Source: Ottelia alismoides (lineage: Eukaryota; Streptophyta; Magnoliopsida; Alismatales; Hydrocharitaceae). Taken from it: DNA of 64,000 nucleotides. This document shows positions 11,241 to 21,982 of this stretch, in pieces. The translations under genes were made by a program, and so were the position numbers. Within the stretch, counting starts at the first letter, position 1; each line of letters begins with the position of its first letter. The stretch is taken from NCBI GenBank assembly GCA_037367405.1, contig JAZKJV010000086.1:2651001-2715000 (forward strand), given 5' to 3'. The notes under the pieces are model-generated. The model had not been told where the DNA came from. It did no database searches and saw nothing but the letters and a program-made list of their open reading frames with translations.

Positions 11241-11252
11241 GCTCTGATACCA
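11241..11252 (-). promoter_or_regulatory. Primer binding site, initiator tRNA-Met type (Tekay internal 1)
   Basis: The minus strand reads TGGTATCAGAGC, complementary to the 3' end of plant initiator tRNA-Met. It is separated from the end of LTR B (11259) by six bases. This fixes LTR B as the 5' LTR of internal 1. Confidence 0.9.
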
Positions 11253-11258
11253 CCAAGA

Positions 11259-12960
11259 TGTCACGACCCGCACCGCTAGCCGGGACGAGTGCAACATTTA
11301 ATTGCTTGATCATTTTAATCATAATTAGCATGTCCATAAAAATTTGACAGCGTTTCCTCTATTTTATGGACTCCCAAATGCTACCCTGTACCTGAAACTA
11401 TCCATATACAACGTTTCATAAAATATCCACATAATTCATTATCAGAGCCATCCAAGTTATTATCTGCATCTGTAATATCAAACACATTTCCATTGTTCCT
11501 TATATACAACTGTCAGCTATTGTTATCACTCGGATACAACTCTTCTAACTTCACAAAAATATCAAGTCTTCTACTATATTAACTTTTTACCTGATGTACA
11601 AAAAATTGCCTGAATATCACAGAGATGGAGTGAGGGTCCCAACTGTTAGCAAAAGACTTAATTCTGTCTCTTCTCCTATAGCTCCTTCTCGGGTGTATCT
11701 GTAAATAATATTTAATAATAGAAGGTTGAGTCTAAACTCGAAATGAGCTTAGACCCAATGAGTGGGTCCCAAGCATTTAAAATAAAATAGACTACTTTTG
11801 AAACTAACTTTGCTTATCATATAAAATAAAAATGTATTGTTACAATATGGCAACTGCACAAAATATAAACTAAAGCTATGTCGAGTAATGATGCTGTAAA
11901 GAAATTGAAATATCAAACAAACTAACTGAAATTGATTTACTAACAGGCTGTTGAAAATCTTGCAGAAATGAAAATGTCTGTTTTCCAAATGTTATAACGA
12001 GACCACTGTGGCTAGCTTACTAAGTACATGAACACTGAAACAAACCGAGTCATACGCGTAGACAACCCCAAAGGCCAAAGAACCTCCTGCATACAACCCA
12101 AAGCCACCGTGTATATAGAATGCGGACCCAAAGTCCTCTGAATCGTATCTGACGGTTGCCATATCCGATGGCATGTTTCTGGGTCATATCTGATGACATC
12201 ACCATATCTGATGGCTAGTTCATGACCATGTCTGAGAGCTACTGTGGTGGTATTTGCTTCTGACATATTTTTTGATCCATAGTAACATAATTATAAACTG
12301 ATCAAATTATGATATATGAATCACAATCTTAAACTTAACTTATCTGCATGTATCTAAACTTGTGTAGTATGGTAGCAAATATTATATATATATATATATA
12401 TATAACTAAGCCCTTTTTCTAATCACACATTAAGATTGGATTACAAATTTCAAAATTTACTAAGCTGCTATTACCTTGGATAAAAAAATACACCTTACCT
12501 GTTATCACAAAAGTACACATGTACAATGGTATACTCAAAAGGCATCAAAAGCTATTATTGGAATATACATGTGAAAATATTGGTTATATTAAAAAAATTA
12601 GACTTGAGACCACTTACCTAGATTACCAAACATAAGTTCATTCCTTTAAACTGTCTGTTTATTGATCAGCTCATGACATCCTAATTCGTATATGGAAAAA
12701 GGGGTCAAATTTGTAAACTCGAAAACTATTGTACCTAAATTTGTACGGTCAGGGATTATTGATTTATTGAATAAAAAATGATGTACTCTAACCCGACAAC
12801 AAACTCTCACATTACTGTGCATACTTGCTTCACAGAATAATTAGTGAACATCACCACACTAAAATTCCACTTTTGTTTTGGGTAAACATAGCAGTATCAT
12901 CTCTCGGTTTATCCCCACTAAACGTTCCACAAATAGAGTATCTTCTCCACGCTATTCCCT

Positions 12961-12996
<36 letters not shown>

Positions 12997-14002
12997 AGTT
13001 TACTATCTCAAATCTCCATTTAACCCATACAATATGCCTATGAATAGCTGGAATCGTAACACAATGCCTTTAAAACAAAAGTCGACGGTGATGTATCACC
13101 AAAAAGCATTTGTGAAAAAAAATACCTGTGAAATTTTTCTATAGGGATAACTAGGATTTCGTCCAGAAGAACCCTCCTTATTCCGGAATATGCAGAAAGG
13201 GTTCAAGGTGAAGCTACGGGTTGGTGATGAGGAAAAATGCCGTATTATTCTATACATACGTGCACTCAAGATCCCTTTCCCAATGTCTATATTCTTTTAT
13301 TTTCCCTGCTTTAGTTCTCCTATGTACACATTAGTGGGGAGAAAATGCTGACTAATGTCCTTAATACTTATCTAACATAATACTACAACATTGCTCACCG
13401 ACCTTTCTTTCCTGTAATACTCCCTCCACTTTATAGCCTTTAATATGTCATCTCACATATTGTGGTCAATGAAAAGACTTCGACACCCACAACTTGCAAT
13501 ATCTTATATTTAACCTTACCCATCCATGCAACTTGAAATTTACCTCACATGTGCTTCCTAACTAATCTAGCATGTATAAAGTGATTTGAATTTAAATATG
13601 TACAGGTACTCCATCCTCAATTATATCCATTTTGTATTAATTATGACATCCAACTCAGTGTTCCTTTTAATTCGTTGGATAATATGCCATGTTCCTCGAT
13701 TCCGCCAACATGAGTAGCTTCATCTGTATCCATATACAATAGATTGATGTCCTCCCCTTTAGACTGTATTCATCCAAAATAGATAACCTAGACATTTTCC
13801 AAATTAGTACCCAATCCATTCTTTATCAGCTAAGTATATGTTGGCTCTAAAGTCCTATCTATAGAAATATGTATCTATTTCATTCCGTATTTATATGCAT
13901 ATTGTAGAAATATATAGTAACAATATGCTCGTATCTGCCCATCGACATTCTTGAAAATTTGGTTTTGTACAAAAAAATATTTTATCGTATCTGAATGTTA
14001 CA
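11259..14002 (-). mobile_element. Tekay LTR B (shared: 5' LTR of internal 1, 3' LTR of internal 2)
   Basis: A complete 2.74-kb LTR with ends TGTCACGACC at 11259 and ATGTTACA at 14002 (plus-strand reading). It is followed on one side by a primer binding site and on the other by a polypurine tract. No target-site duplication separates it from either internal region, so it serves two internal regions at once. It contains (TA)n at about 12382-12405 and 12963-12995. It is the intact reference for the deletion in LTR C: bases equivalent to 12223-12466 are missing there. Confidence 0.92.
12012..12266 (-). CDS. 84-codon open frame inside Tekay LTR B, function unknown
   Basis: This is the counterpart of 4432-4686, same length and ATG position, starting MSEANTTTVALRHGHE. 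No recognisable domain. Preservation in two LTRs that differ at several percent of bases is suggestive at most. The two copies differ in about ten residues, which gives no sign of protein-level constraint. Confidence 0.25.
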   Translation of the reverse strand: MSEANTTTVALRHGHELAIRYGDVIRYDPETCHRIWQPSDTIQRTLGPHSIYTVALGCMQEVLWPLGLSTRMTRFVSVFMYLVS

Positions 14003-14015
14003 ACTCTTCCCTACT
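14003..14015 (-). promoter_or_regulatory. Polypurine tract of Tekay internal 2
   Basis: The same AGTAGGGAAGAGT (minus strand) as at 6439-6451 touches the start of LTR B. This shows that LTR B acts as the 3' LTR of internal 2. Confidence 0.8.
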
Positions 14016-14058
14016 TAAAATAAATTTTGTCCTTGAAATTTACGTACCTTAGTCAACT

Positions 14059-15360
14059 TTAGAATAAGTATGGGTATTGAGATCGCATTTCATCTTGTCT
14101 CTCCCATGTGGCTTCTTCTATTGCATGGCTTCTCCAAAGGACTTTTACAAGTGGTATTCTTTTTGTTCGAAGCTCTTGGACTTTATAATCTAAAATTTGT
14201 ACTGGAATCTCTTTGTAAGAAAGGTCCTCCTTCAGTTGAATTTCTTGCGGTTGTATAATATGTGGTGGGTCTGGAATATATTTCCGAAGAGTAGAAACAT
14301 GAAAAACATCATGTATCCTTGCTAGCTTAGGCGGGAGTCGAAGACGATACGCTGCATTACCAATTCTTTCTGTAACTTCATACGAACCAATGTATCATGG
14401 GCTTAGCTTTCTTTTCTTTCCAAATCTGATTATACCCTTCCAAGGAGATACTCGTAAAAATACCTGATCACCCACTTGAAATTCTAGATCTCTTATTCTC
14501 TTATCTACACAACTTTTCTGTCTATCTTGTGCAACCTTCAAATTTCTCTTGATTTCCTTGACTTTTTCCACTGTCATTTGTACTAATTTAGGTTGGACCA
14601 ACTTATGTTCTCCTACTTCATTCCAACAAATAGGAGTTCTGCATGCTCGACCATACAGGACTTCGTATGGTGCCATCCCAATACTCGCCTGATAGCTATT
14701 ATTATAAGCAAACTCCATAAGCGATAGATGTTCATCCCAACTATCTTTAAAACTTAATGCACAAGCTCTAAGCATATCTTCCAAAGTTTGAATAGTTTGC
14801 TCGGACTGCCCATCAGTTTGTGGATGAGAAGTAGTACTGAATGCTAATTTTGTACCCATTGCTTTGTGTAAACTAGGCCAAAATCTAGAGGTAAAACGAG
14901 GATATCTATCAAATATAATTGACACATGTGCTACATGTAACCTTATTATTGCATCCACACAAATTTTACCCAGACGATCCAATGTATATGTCATATTAAC
15001 TGCTAAGAAATGAGAAGATTTGGTCAATCTATCGACAACTACCCATATCGCATCATGACCTCGACGGGTCCTAGGCAATCTAGTAACGAAATCTATGGTA
15101 ATATGTTCCCACTTTCACTCTGGTATTGGGAGAGGTTGCAATGCACCAGCTGGTCGCATGTGTTCTGGTTTAGTTTGTTGGCTAATCAGGCATCTAGATA
15201 CATATTCTGCAATTTCTCGTTTCATTCTCGACCACCAATAGCATGTTTTTATTGTTTTATACATCTTCGTGCTTCTTGGGTCCATTGCGTACGTAGAGTT
15301 ATGTGCTTCCTCAAGAATTTCTCTTCTAAGCTCTGCAAGTTGTGGGACATACAGTCTTTT
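14059..15360 (-). pseudogene. Tekay internal 2: integrase and chromodomain
   Basis: A long minus-strand frame, 15078-14395, covers most of the integrase core: VVDRLTKSSHFLAVN, IFDRYPRFTSRFW, HPQTDGQSEQTIQTLEDML, MEFAYNNSYQASIGMAPY and the tail DQVFLRVSPWKG. The expected SDRDPRF reads FDRYPRF: the putative catalytic Asp is kept but neighbours changed. The zinc-binding part lies in 15115-15360, with CLIS where internal 1 has CLIC, so a zinc ligand is lost. The chromodomain-like end EEATWERQDEM...YPYLF stops at 14059-14061. Frames are interrupted around 15080-15115 and near 14395. Overall it is better preserved than in internal 1. Confidence 0.9.
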
Positions 15361-16900
15361 CTTGAAAAATAATACTCCATGTTCATTTATCGTAAACTCA
15401 AGCATTTCTCCCTTCTCCACTTCCCCTTGTATTCTTTTAATTTCTTGATCAGATTCTTGAGCCTCTTGTATTTTATCATATAATATAGGCCTAACATGTA
15501 GGGTAACTAACAAAACCCCAGAATCATGTACTGACAGGTTTGCACGTCCCCTTAATTGTGCCAATGATGAGTGTTGTTCAGCCTTTACATATGATAATCC
15601 ACCTCTAGACTTCCGACTAAGAGCATCTGCTACTACATTTGCTTTCCCAGGATGATACTCAATGGTACAATCATAATCTTTTATTAATTCTAACCATCTT
15701 CTTTGCCTAAGATTCAATTCTTTCTGAGAGTATATATTTCAAGCTCTTATGGTCAGTAAAAATCTTACATGTCTCACCATATAAGTAATGCCTCCAAAAT
15801 TTCAAGGCAAATACTACTGCGGCTAATTCCCAATCATGTGTGGGATAATTTAGCTCATGTGGTTTACGTTGTCTGGAAGCATTGGCAATCACCTTCCCAT
15901 TCTGCATTAAAACACATCCCAAACCTTGACGTGATGCATCGCTATAAATTATAAATACGCCATTCCCAGAAGGAAGGCTAAGAATTGGAGCGGAGGTTAA
16001 ACGTTTCTTAAGCTACTGAAAACTCTCTTCACATTCATCGTCCCAGATAAATTTCACCTCTTTCCGAGTCAATTTTGTTAATGGCACTGCAATTCTTGAA
16101 AAATTCTCCACAAATCCTGCTAGGCCCAGAAAACTTCTAATCTCGGATACGCTTGCCGGTTGCTTCCAGTTCATAACTGCCTCTATTTTACTTGGATCTA
16201 CCGATGTGCCTTCTCCTGAGATAATGTGTCCCAAAAATGCCACCTCCTTTAATCAAAACTCACATTAATCAAATTTTGCGAATAATTGATGGTCCTTCAG
16301 TGTTTGTAATACAATCCTCAAATGATTTTTATACTCTTCCTCTAATTTTGAGTATATTAAAATATCATCAGTAAACACAATCACAAATTTGTCTAAGAAA
16401 GGACGTCAATCCAAAAGGCATTACTAAGAATTCATAATGTCCATAACGAGTCCGAAAAGCTATTTTAGGGACATCTTCGGTTTTAATCTTCAAATGATGA
16501 TAGCCTGATCTCAAATCTATCTTAGAAAATATAGAAGCCCCTTGCAATTTATCAAACAAATCATTGATCCGAGGAAGAGGATAATTATTACACATGGTCA
16601 CTCGATTCAATATTCGATGATCAATACAAAGTCGCAAAGAACCATCTTTCTTCTTGACAAAAAGAACAGGAGCCCCCATGGAGAGATACTAGACTGGATA
16701 AATCCCTTATCCGTTAACTCTTGCAATTGGATCTTCAGTTCCCTAAGTTCAGCCGGAGCCATTCTATAAGGAGTCAATGCAATCGGGGTAGTACCACGTA
16801 TTAAGTCAATATTGAATTCAATTTCTCTATATGGCGAAAGTCCCGGTAGTTCATCAGGAAATACTTCAGGAAATTCACTCACTATACGATCATTATCTAA
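15361..16900 (-). pseudogene. Tekay internal 2: reverse transcriptase and RNase H (broken)
   Basis: RT starts in the frame ending at 16607 ([16 protein letters not shown]), shifts at a one-base loss near 16676, and continues with [16 protein letters not shown] and [15 protein letters not shown], then [16 protein letters not shown]. The active-site box reads [10 protein letters not shown] (16364-16378): both Asp remain but the preceding Ile is Thr. About 45 bases present in internal 1 (around 8845-8890) are deleted near 16402. Thumb and RNase H follow ([53 protein letters not shown]). Several frameshifts occur near 16010, 15922 and 15717. Confidence 0.88.
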
Positions 16901-18540
16901 ACATATAGATTCGGCTTTTGTATTATATACAAGGGCAACAAAAGACGAATATCCCTTCCTGAGTAATTTATGTGCCACTATACTAGAAATGACACAGGTT
17001 GGGTATACACTCCTTTCTCCATAAAATGTAAACTCTGTCTCGCTTGGAATCCGAAAAATAACTTTCTTCTGAAAGCAATCTAGTAAAGCATGGTATGATG
17101 TCAAACAGTCCATCCCTATAATGGCGTCAAATTATTTAATTTCCATAGGGAAAAGATTCACAATAACCTGACCTCCTACTATCTCTATCAAATAGTTTTT
17201 AAAGACATTCCAAACAATCTTAGGCTCTCCTTTAGGTTAGGAGATTGATAATGCGTGATCCAGTGTACCCATTTCTATATCCGCAAATACGGAGAATCTT
17301 CGAGAAATAAATGAATGACTGGCACCAGAATCAATAAGGGTATGTGCATTTCTGTCAAAAATAACAGTGGTACCTGACACCACATCCTCAGCAGAGATGG
17401 CTTCTTGAAGTGTCATTGCAAAGACTTTCCCTTGATTTTATGCATTTTTATTGCCTTACCTTAGAATATCATTTCTCTTTTCTTCTTTCTTTGGATGGAG
17501 TTCTTGAGTTAGGGCATTAGCATGGATATTCTGCTGAGCTGTTCTCCTTGCATTTCCCCAGTTTGATACAATATTTGGGCAATTTCGACGTACATGGTCT
17601 GTCTGTGCACAATTATAGCAACCTGACGATCCACTGCAACATTCTCCCGGGTGACGCTTCCCATAGATGGTACACTGAGGATAAAAAAATCTTGCATTTT
17701 TAGAATTCTCCCTAGCAAATCCACCCATTTGATTCCCCTATATCTTTGAGCAGATAAGTTTTATTACCTTGGATTTTCAAAATTTCTTCTAACTTTGTTC
17801 TCGGGACCTCTCCATGGTGGTCTTTCCCCAAATCTTTTCCTGTTGTGATCATTACACCTTTGTCTTTTCCTCACTACACGTTCAACTCTACGGGCAGCTT
17901 CCACTAATTTATCATACTCAGTATATCCATTGGCTGAGACCATTGATTTAATATCTATATGGAGTCCATCTTCGAAACGTCGATATTTATCTTCTTCAGT
18001 CTTCACTAAAGAGGCTGCAAACTTTAATAATTCTGTAAATCGCTTCTCATATTCGTCTATCGAGAAACTTCCTTGAGTAAGAAATAGGAATTCCTTGCAT
18101 CGATCTTCTTGATATACCCCAGGGTAATATTTCTCATTAAATTCCTTCTCAAATATCTGCCACGTAATCTCGGATGGATCTGTGTATTTCATCTTCACCG
18201 ACTTCCACCAATCATCAACATTTTCTTTTAACAGAAATATTGCATATCTCAATTTTTGTGCTTCAATACATGCCATCAATTCAAATATATTCTCCATGTG
18301 TTCAAACCAGTCTCTTTCCACCTTCGGATCTGTCGTGCCTACAAAATATTTTGCACCTAATTTCCGAACATGCTCAAATGTCAAGTGATTTTCAAATTCA
18401 GGCGGTCTCATCGATCGAGCAGCCATGCTTCCCAAAGTCTGAACTATTAATGCCAAAGTTTCCTACACATTGTTATTATTACTCCCATCATGTCCACCAC
18501 TTGGTCCTTGTGAGGTCTGAGAAGGTTGCCATGCTGCCAC
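16901..18540 (-). pseudogene. Tekay internal 2: gag, zinc knuckle and protease (broken)
   Basis: The codon at the expected start (18540-18538) is GTG where internal 1 has ATG, and a stop soon follows (near 18463). Gag blocks match internal 1 (DDWWKSVKMKYTDPSE, FNEKYYPGVYQEDRCKEFL) in the frame 18456-17764. A one-base loss near 17735 shifts to the frame 17728-17456 with zinc knuckle CYNCAQTDHVRRNC: all ligands are present, but two knuckle glycines are changed. The protease motif LIDSGASHSF (17321-17332 encodes DSGA) is intact. Further stops lie near 17240 and 17128. The protease-RT linker 17113-16900 is open and reads MDCLTSYHALLDCFQKK and onward. Confidence 0.88.
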
Positions 18541-18755
18541 TGTATCCTACATAAATAGAATTTCTTAATTAGCTCTTCTAAAATTACAAATCCTCAAATC
18601 TCATGGCAAAATATACATAAATCCTCAATAACAAGAATATCGTTATTCCAATATCATTTCCATTTCATATCGAAATCCAGTACATAAATCATAACTACTA
18701 AGGGATTCATACATCAGCCTTGAATATCAATTTTGATCAAATTTCAGAAACTATT

Positions 18756-18767
18756 GCTCTGATACAA
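18756..18767 (-). promoter_or_regulatory. Primer binding site of Tekay internal 2 (one base changed)
   Basis: The minus strand reads TTGTATCAGAGC, against TGGTATCAGAGC in internal 1. The spacing to LTR C (18774) is the same six bases. The change in the first bases would weaken tRNA pairing at the 3' end. Confidence 0.8.
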
Positions 18768-18773
18768 CCAAGA

Positions 18774-19735
18774 TGTCACAACCCGCACCGCTAGCCGGGA
18801 CGAGTGCGACATTTAATTGCTTGATCATTTTAATCATAATTAGCATGTCCATAAAAATTCGACAGCATTTGCTCTATTTTATGGACTCCCAAACGCTACC
18901 CTGTACTTGAAACTATCCCTGTACAACTTTTAATAAAATATCCACATAATTCACTATCAGAGCCATCCAAGTTATTATCTGCATCTGTAATATTAACACA
19001 TTTCCATTGTTCCTTATATACAGCTGTCAGCTATTGCTATCACTCGGATACAACTCTTTTAACTTCACAAAAACATCAAGTTTTCTACTATATTAACATT
19101 TTACCTGATGTACAAAAATTTGCATGAATATCACAGAGATGGAGTGAGGGTCCCAACTGTTAGCAAAAGACTTAATTTTTCTCTTCTCCTATAGCTCCTT
19201 CTCGTACGTGTCTGTAAATAATATTTAATAATAGAAGGTTGAGTCTAAACTCTAAATGAGCTTAGCCCAGTGAGTGGGTCCCAAGCATTTAAAATAAAAT
19301 AGACTACTTTTGAAACTAACTCTGCTTATCATAAAAGATAAAAATTGATTGTTACAATATGGCAACTTCACAAAAATATAAACTAAAGCTATGTCGAGTA
19401 ATGATGATATAAAAAAATTGAAATATCAAACAAACTAACTGAAATTGATTTACTAACAGGCTGTTGAAAATCTTGCAGAAATGAAAATGTCTGTTTTCCA
19501 ACTATTATAACGACACCACTGTGGCTAGCGTACTAAGTACATGAACACTGAAACAAACTGAGTCATATGCGTAGACAACCCCAAAAGCCAAAGAACCTCC
19601 TGCATACAGCCCAAAGCCACTATGTATACAGAATGCAGATCCAAAGTCCTCTGAATCGTATCTGACGGTTGCCATATCTGATGGCATGTTTCAGGGTCAT
19701 ATCTGCTGACATCACCATATCTGATGGTTAGTTCA
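18774..19735 (-). mobile_element. Tekay LTR C, segment 1 (5' LTR of internal 2)
   Basis: The sequence is homologous to LTR B 11259-12222, starting TGTCACAACCCGC. It ends at 19735 (gttca) where the deleted edge of the copia element begins. The rest of this LTR is at 30142-31685. A 244-base section (LTR B 12223-12466) is missing between the two segments. Confidence 0.9.
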
Positions 19736-19746
19736 GATATGGCTGA
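19736..19746. other. Filler at a deletion junction between Tekay LTR C and the copia 5' LTR
   Basis: The bases gatatggctga belong to neither flank. Ten of the eleven (atatggctga) occur about 20-30 bases further into the copia LTR (3' LTR 27930-27939). This looks like a short templated insertion at an end-joining site. Confidence 0.6.
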
Positions 19747-20144
19747 TAGGAGATGGCAATCCTATCTCATATGGTTGATATCTGACTGACCTCTTGATGC
19801 AGATCCTCTGCATGGGAATAGTGATTCAGAGGTGTCAGGTTAGTTGAGTCAATGGGTTGACTTAACGAGATCGAGATAACCAAAGACCTACGTTGAATAC
19901 TGTCACAACATAGGCATGCATCCTCTGACCGGAGACAGATGTATTGCTATGTGTCTGAGTGTGTACATTTGGCAGACCAATAGGTTGATGACCTAACCAG
20001 GGTCTATACACCGACGAGCTGGTGTGCATGTAAGGACATATGAGTAATACGATCTCTCAAAGGGATCATACATGTTCACTTGTGAACCGGGAGACATGAG
20101 CCCACTCATGAGGTGTTGGGACTGAACAAATTCCATGCATGGTC

Positions 20145-21114
20145 GTCATGCTTTGGAAGCATGACATGAATTTGAAGGTAAGATATATGCTTTGTGAAAG
20201 CATATGATCTATACCAAATCCCGATGACCAAGATTGAGAAACTTAAATGATCTAACCCTGAAGATGATAGTGCAAAAGTGATCTTTATCTTCAGAATGAT
20301 CATAGGTCTTCCAGTATCCAGGATGTACAGGTATTGGGAATACCTGAGGGTGATTTGATCATATACGATTGTATAACCATGACGCTTCCATTCTGAGGGA
20401 GTGATGAAACAGGTTTGGGTTTTAGTGACTCCTCTCTTTAGAGAAGTAACCTAATCTTAGTCCATGAACTGGACATTGATCTGAATGAGATTCAAGTGCA
20501 ATGAGAAGATTAGGTCTACGGTCTTGATTTGATCAAGCATAAGTGGGAGGTCCATGGGATCTGGATTTGAGATATGATCTCAGCATCCAAGTCACTATAC
20601 ATGGAACAATACAATCGCCCTGTACTTACCTCCAAGTATCTGCGGAGAGATTGAATTATTCTTGAAAGGTTCAAGAATAATTCCATAAGATCTATGCAAT
20701 GAAGAAATGATGATTAAATGTGATTTAATCATCTTGATGTGTGTAGAAATTATCCAATATAATTAAATATGATTTATTTAATGTGGATAAGAGTAATGTG
20801 GATAGAAATATCCAATTATTCATAATATATTATAAATGTGATTTATAATGTATTAGAGAGAGCTAATTATAATTTATATGTGTTGATTAGTTATTATGAG
20901 TATTGGATACACATAGTGTAATTAATTGACAATGTAAATTATATGTTGTTTTGGGTTGTGAATATGATTCACAATTTTTCCATGGCAAGATTGCAATATT
21001 CTCAAATATAATTGTGGATTATTTTTGAAGAATAAAACCCAACAAATTTGTTGCAAATAAATAAAGAGAGATTTCCATGGAGATATGCAATCTCATGAAT
21101 TATCATGAGATTGC
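20145..21114 (+). repeat. Array of perfect short inverted repeats in copia U3
   Basis: Perfect arms (length/spacer): 20145-20165 GTCATGCTT (9/3, TGG); 20185-20205 ATATGCTTT (9/3, GTG); 20328-20346 CAGGTATT (8/3, GGG); 20653-20683 GAATTATTCTTGAA (14/3, AGG); 20709-20733 GATGATTAAAT (11/3, GTG); 20829-20849 ATTATAAAT (9/3, GTG); 20956-20974 TTGTGAAT (8/3, ATG); 21087-21114 GCAATCTCATGA (12/4). Several end AAT-NNN-ATT at the loop. All lie upstream of the TATA box. The 3' LTR carries the same series and adds a 9/3 palindrome TAATTAAAT-ATG at 28921-28941. Whether they act as DNA sites or RNA stems is not known from sequence. Confidence 0.9.
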
Positions 21115-21387
21115 TCTCCCCATGGAAAGAGTGGGCGACACCCTATTCCAAATAGGAAAGGGTGGCCGTCCACATGGAAGGTGCATGTAGATGAAATCTC
21201 CATGTACATTCTCTCCTTATTTGTTGGTTTGATTTAGGACTAATTTATATTTGATTTTGTCAAATATATTTTATCCTAAATTTGTTGGTTTTACCAACAA
21301 CAATCTTGACCATTGGATTGACATAAATCAATCTCACCCATTGATTTTATATGTCACATGGATTGAGATTCATGGATCCCAAAACCC

Positions 21388-21395
21388 TATAAATA
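21388..21395 (+). promoter_or_regulatory. TATA box of copia element 1, 5' LTR
   Basis: TATAAATA lies in a conserved context (accc-TATAAATA-gagaggca). Equivalent boxes occur in the 3' LTR (29559-29566) and, as TATAAAAG, in the related LTRs D, E, F and the solo LTR. It would mark the start of R about 30 bases downstream. Confidence 0.8.
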
Positions 21396-21436
21396 GAGAG
21401 GCATACCATGCTATCTATTCACATGCATGTTTGGAG

Positions 21437-21458
21437 CTCTCTCTCTCTCTCTCTCTCT
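21437..21458 (+). repeat. CT microsatellite downstream of the TATA box
   Basis: Eleven CT units lie about 50 bases after the TATA box. The same tract occurs in every copia LTR here: near 29612-29631; as GA at 35213-35232, 43186-43211 and 51174-51214; and as CT at 53924-53971. A pyrimidine tract here resembles the Y-patch of plant core promoters. Translations of it give meaningless Ser-Leu runs. Confidence 0.85.
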
Positions 21459-21875
21459 TTCTTCATACACGACATCCCTCTCTCCCTCTAATATTGGTGG
21501 CCGTCCACCATACCCTAGAGGAGAGAATCGTCGATGCCCTCGCCACCGCGCCGGCGCTTCGATGTTCTTTGGTTTTACATCTTCTTGGTGTGCTACACCC
21601 ATGAAGGAGACGTTCGATCTCGTGCGATGAGATCAGGAGCAACTACGCTTGGAACAGATTGCGAGGACAATGCGGTTCATCCCCGCGCTCGCAAGCGGTC
21701 TCACCGACGTTCAGACTTGAGACAGGAGGTCTCTTCTCTTAGAGACTTAATGAACCACGCTTCAAGAGGTATTGCATTATACTTGTTTTGGTTATAGAAG
21801 AAACAATCTGAGAATCGTTCTCGGATCATGTGGTTTCATCGAATGAAAAAATTTTAAATTCCGCTGCACCGAACA

Positions 21876-21917
21876 ACTAGTGCGACTAGTCGTTCTTCGT
21901 CGTATCCGATACGACGA
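21876..21917 (+). repeat. U5-terminal double hairpin of copia LTRs
   Basis: There are two perfect inverted repeats: ACTAGT-gcg-ACTAGT (21876-21890) and TCGTCGTATC-c-GATACGACGA (21897-21917). Both are conserved with changed spacers in LTRs D, E and F (acg/cgt and g as spacers), the 3' LTR and, less exactly, the solo LTR. They lie 40-85 bases from the LTR end. Confidence 0.88.
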
Positions 21918-21962
21918 TCACACATCCGTGATGCGCTTGAGGATATTTCCATATCCTTCAAG

Positions 21963-21982
21963 TGGTATAAGAGCCTTAGGTC
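21963..21982 (+). promoter_or_regulatory. Primer binding site of copia element 1 (one mismatch)
   Basis: TGGTATAAGAGCCTTAGGTC lies two bases after the LTR end. The related minus-strand elements read TGGTATCAGAGCC and TGGTATCAAAGCC. The match is to initiator tRNA-Met with one changed base (C to A) at position 7. Confidence 0.85.

Larger units (their letters stand above)
19747..21960 (+). mobile_element. Copia element 1, truncated 5' LTR
   Basis: The sequence matches 27908-30141 and ends CATATCCTTCA, directly followed by the primer binding site. The first 297 bases of the LTR are missing. A 60-base sample against the 3' LTR shows 2 mismatches, so this element is younger than the Tekay copies it split. 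It holds the TATA box (21388-21395), a CT-repeat downstream (21437-21458), an array of hairpins in U3 (20145-21114) and two hairpins at the U5 end (21876-21917). Confidence 0.92.

Noticed and set aside
21411..21630. Frames with Ser-Leu or Arg-Glu runs near the copia TATA boxes
   Set aside because: They are products of the CT/GA tract. Only the 79-codon frame starting after the tract is kept as a weak candidate.
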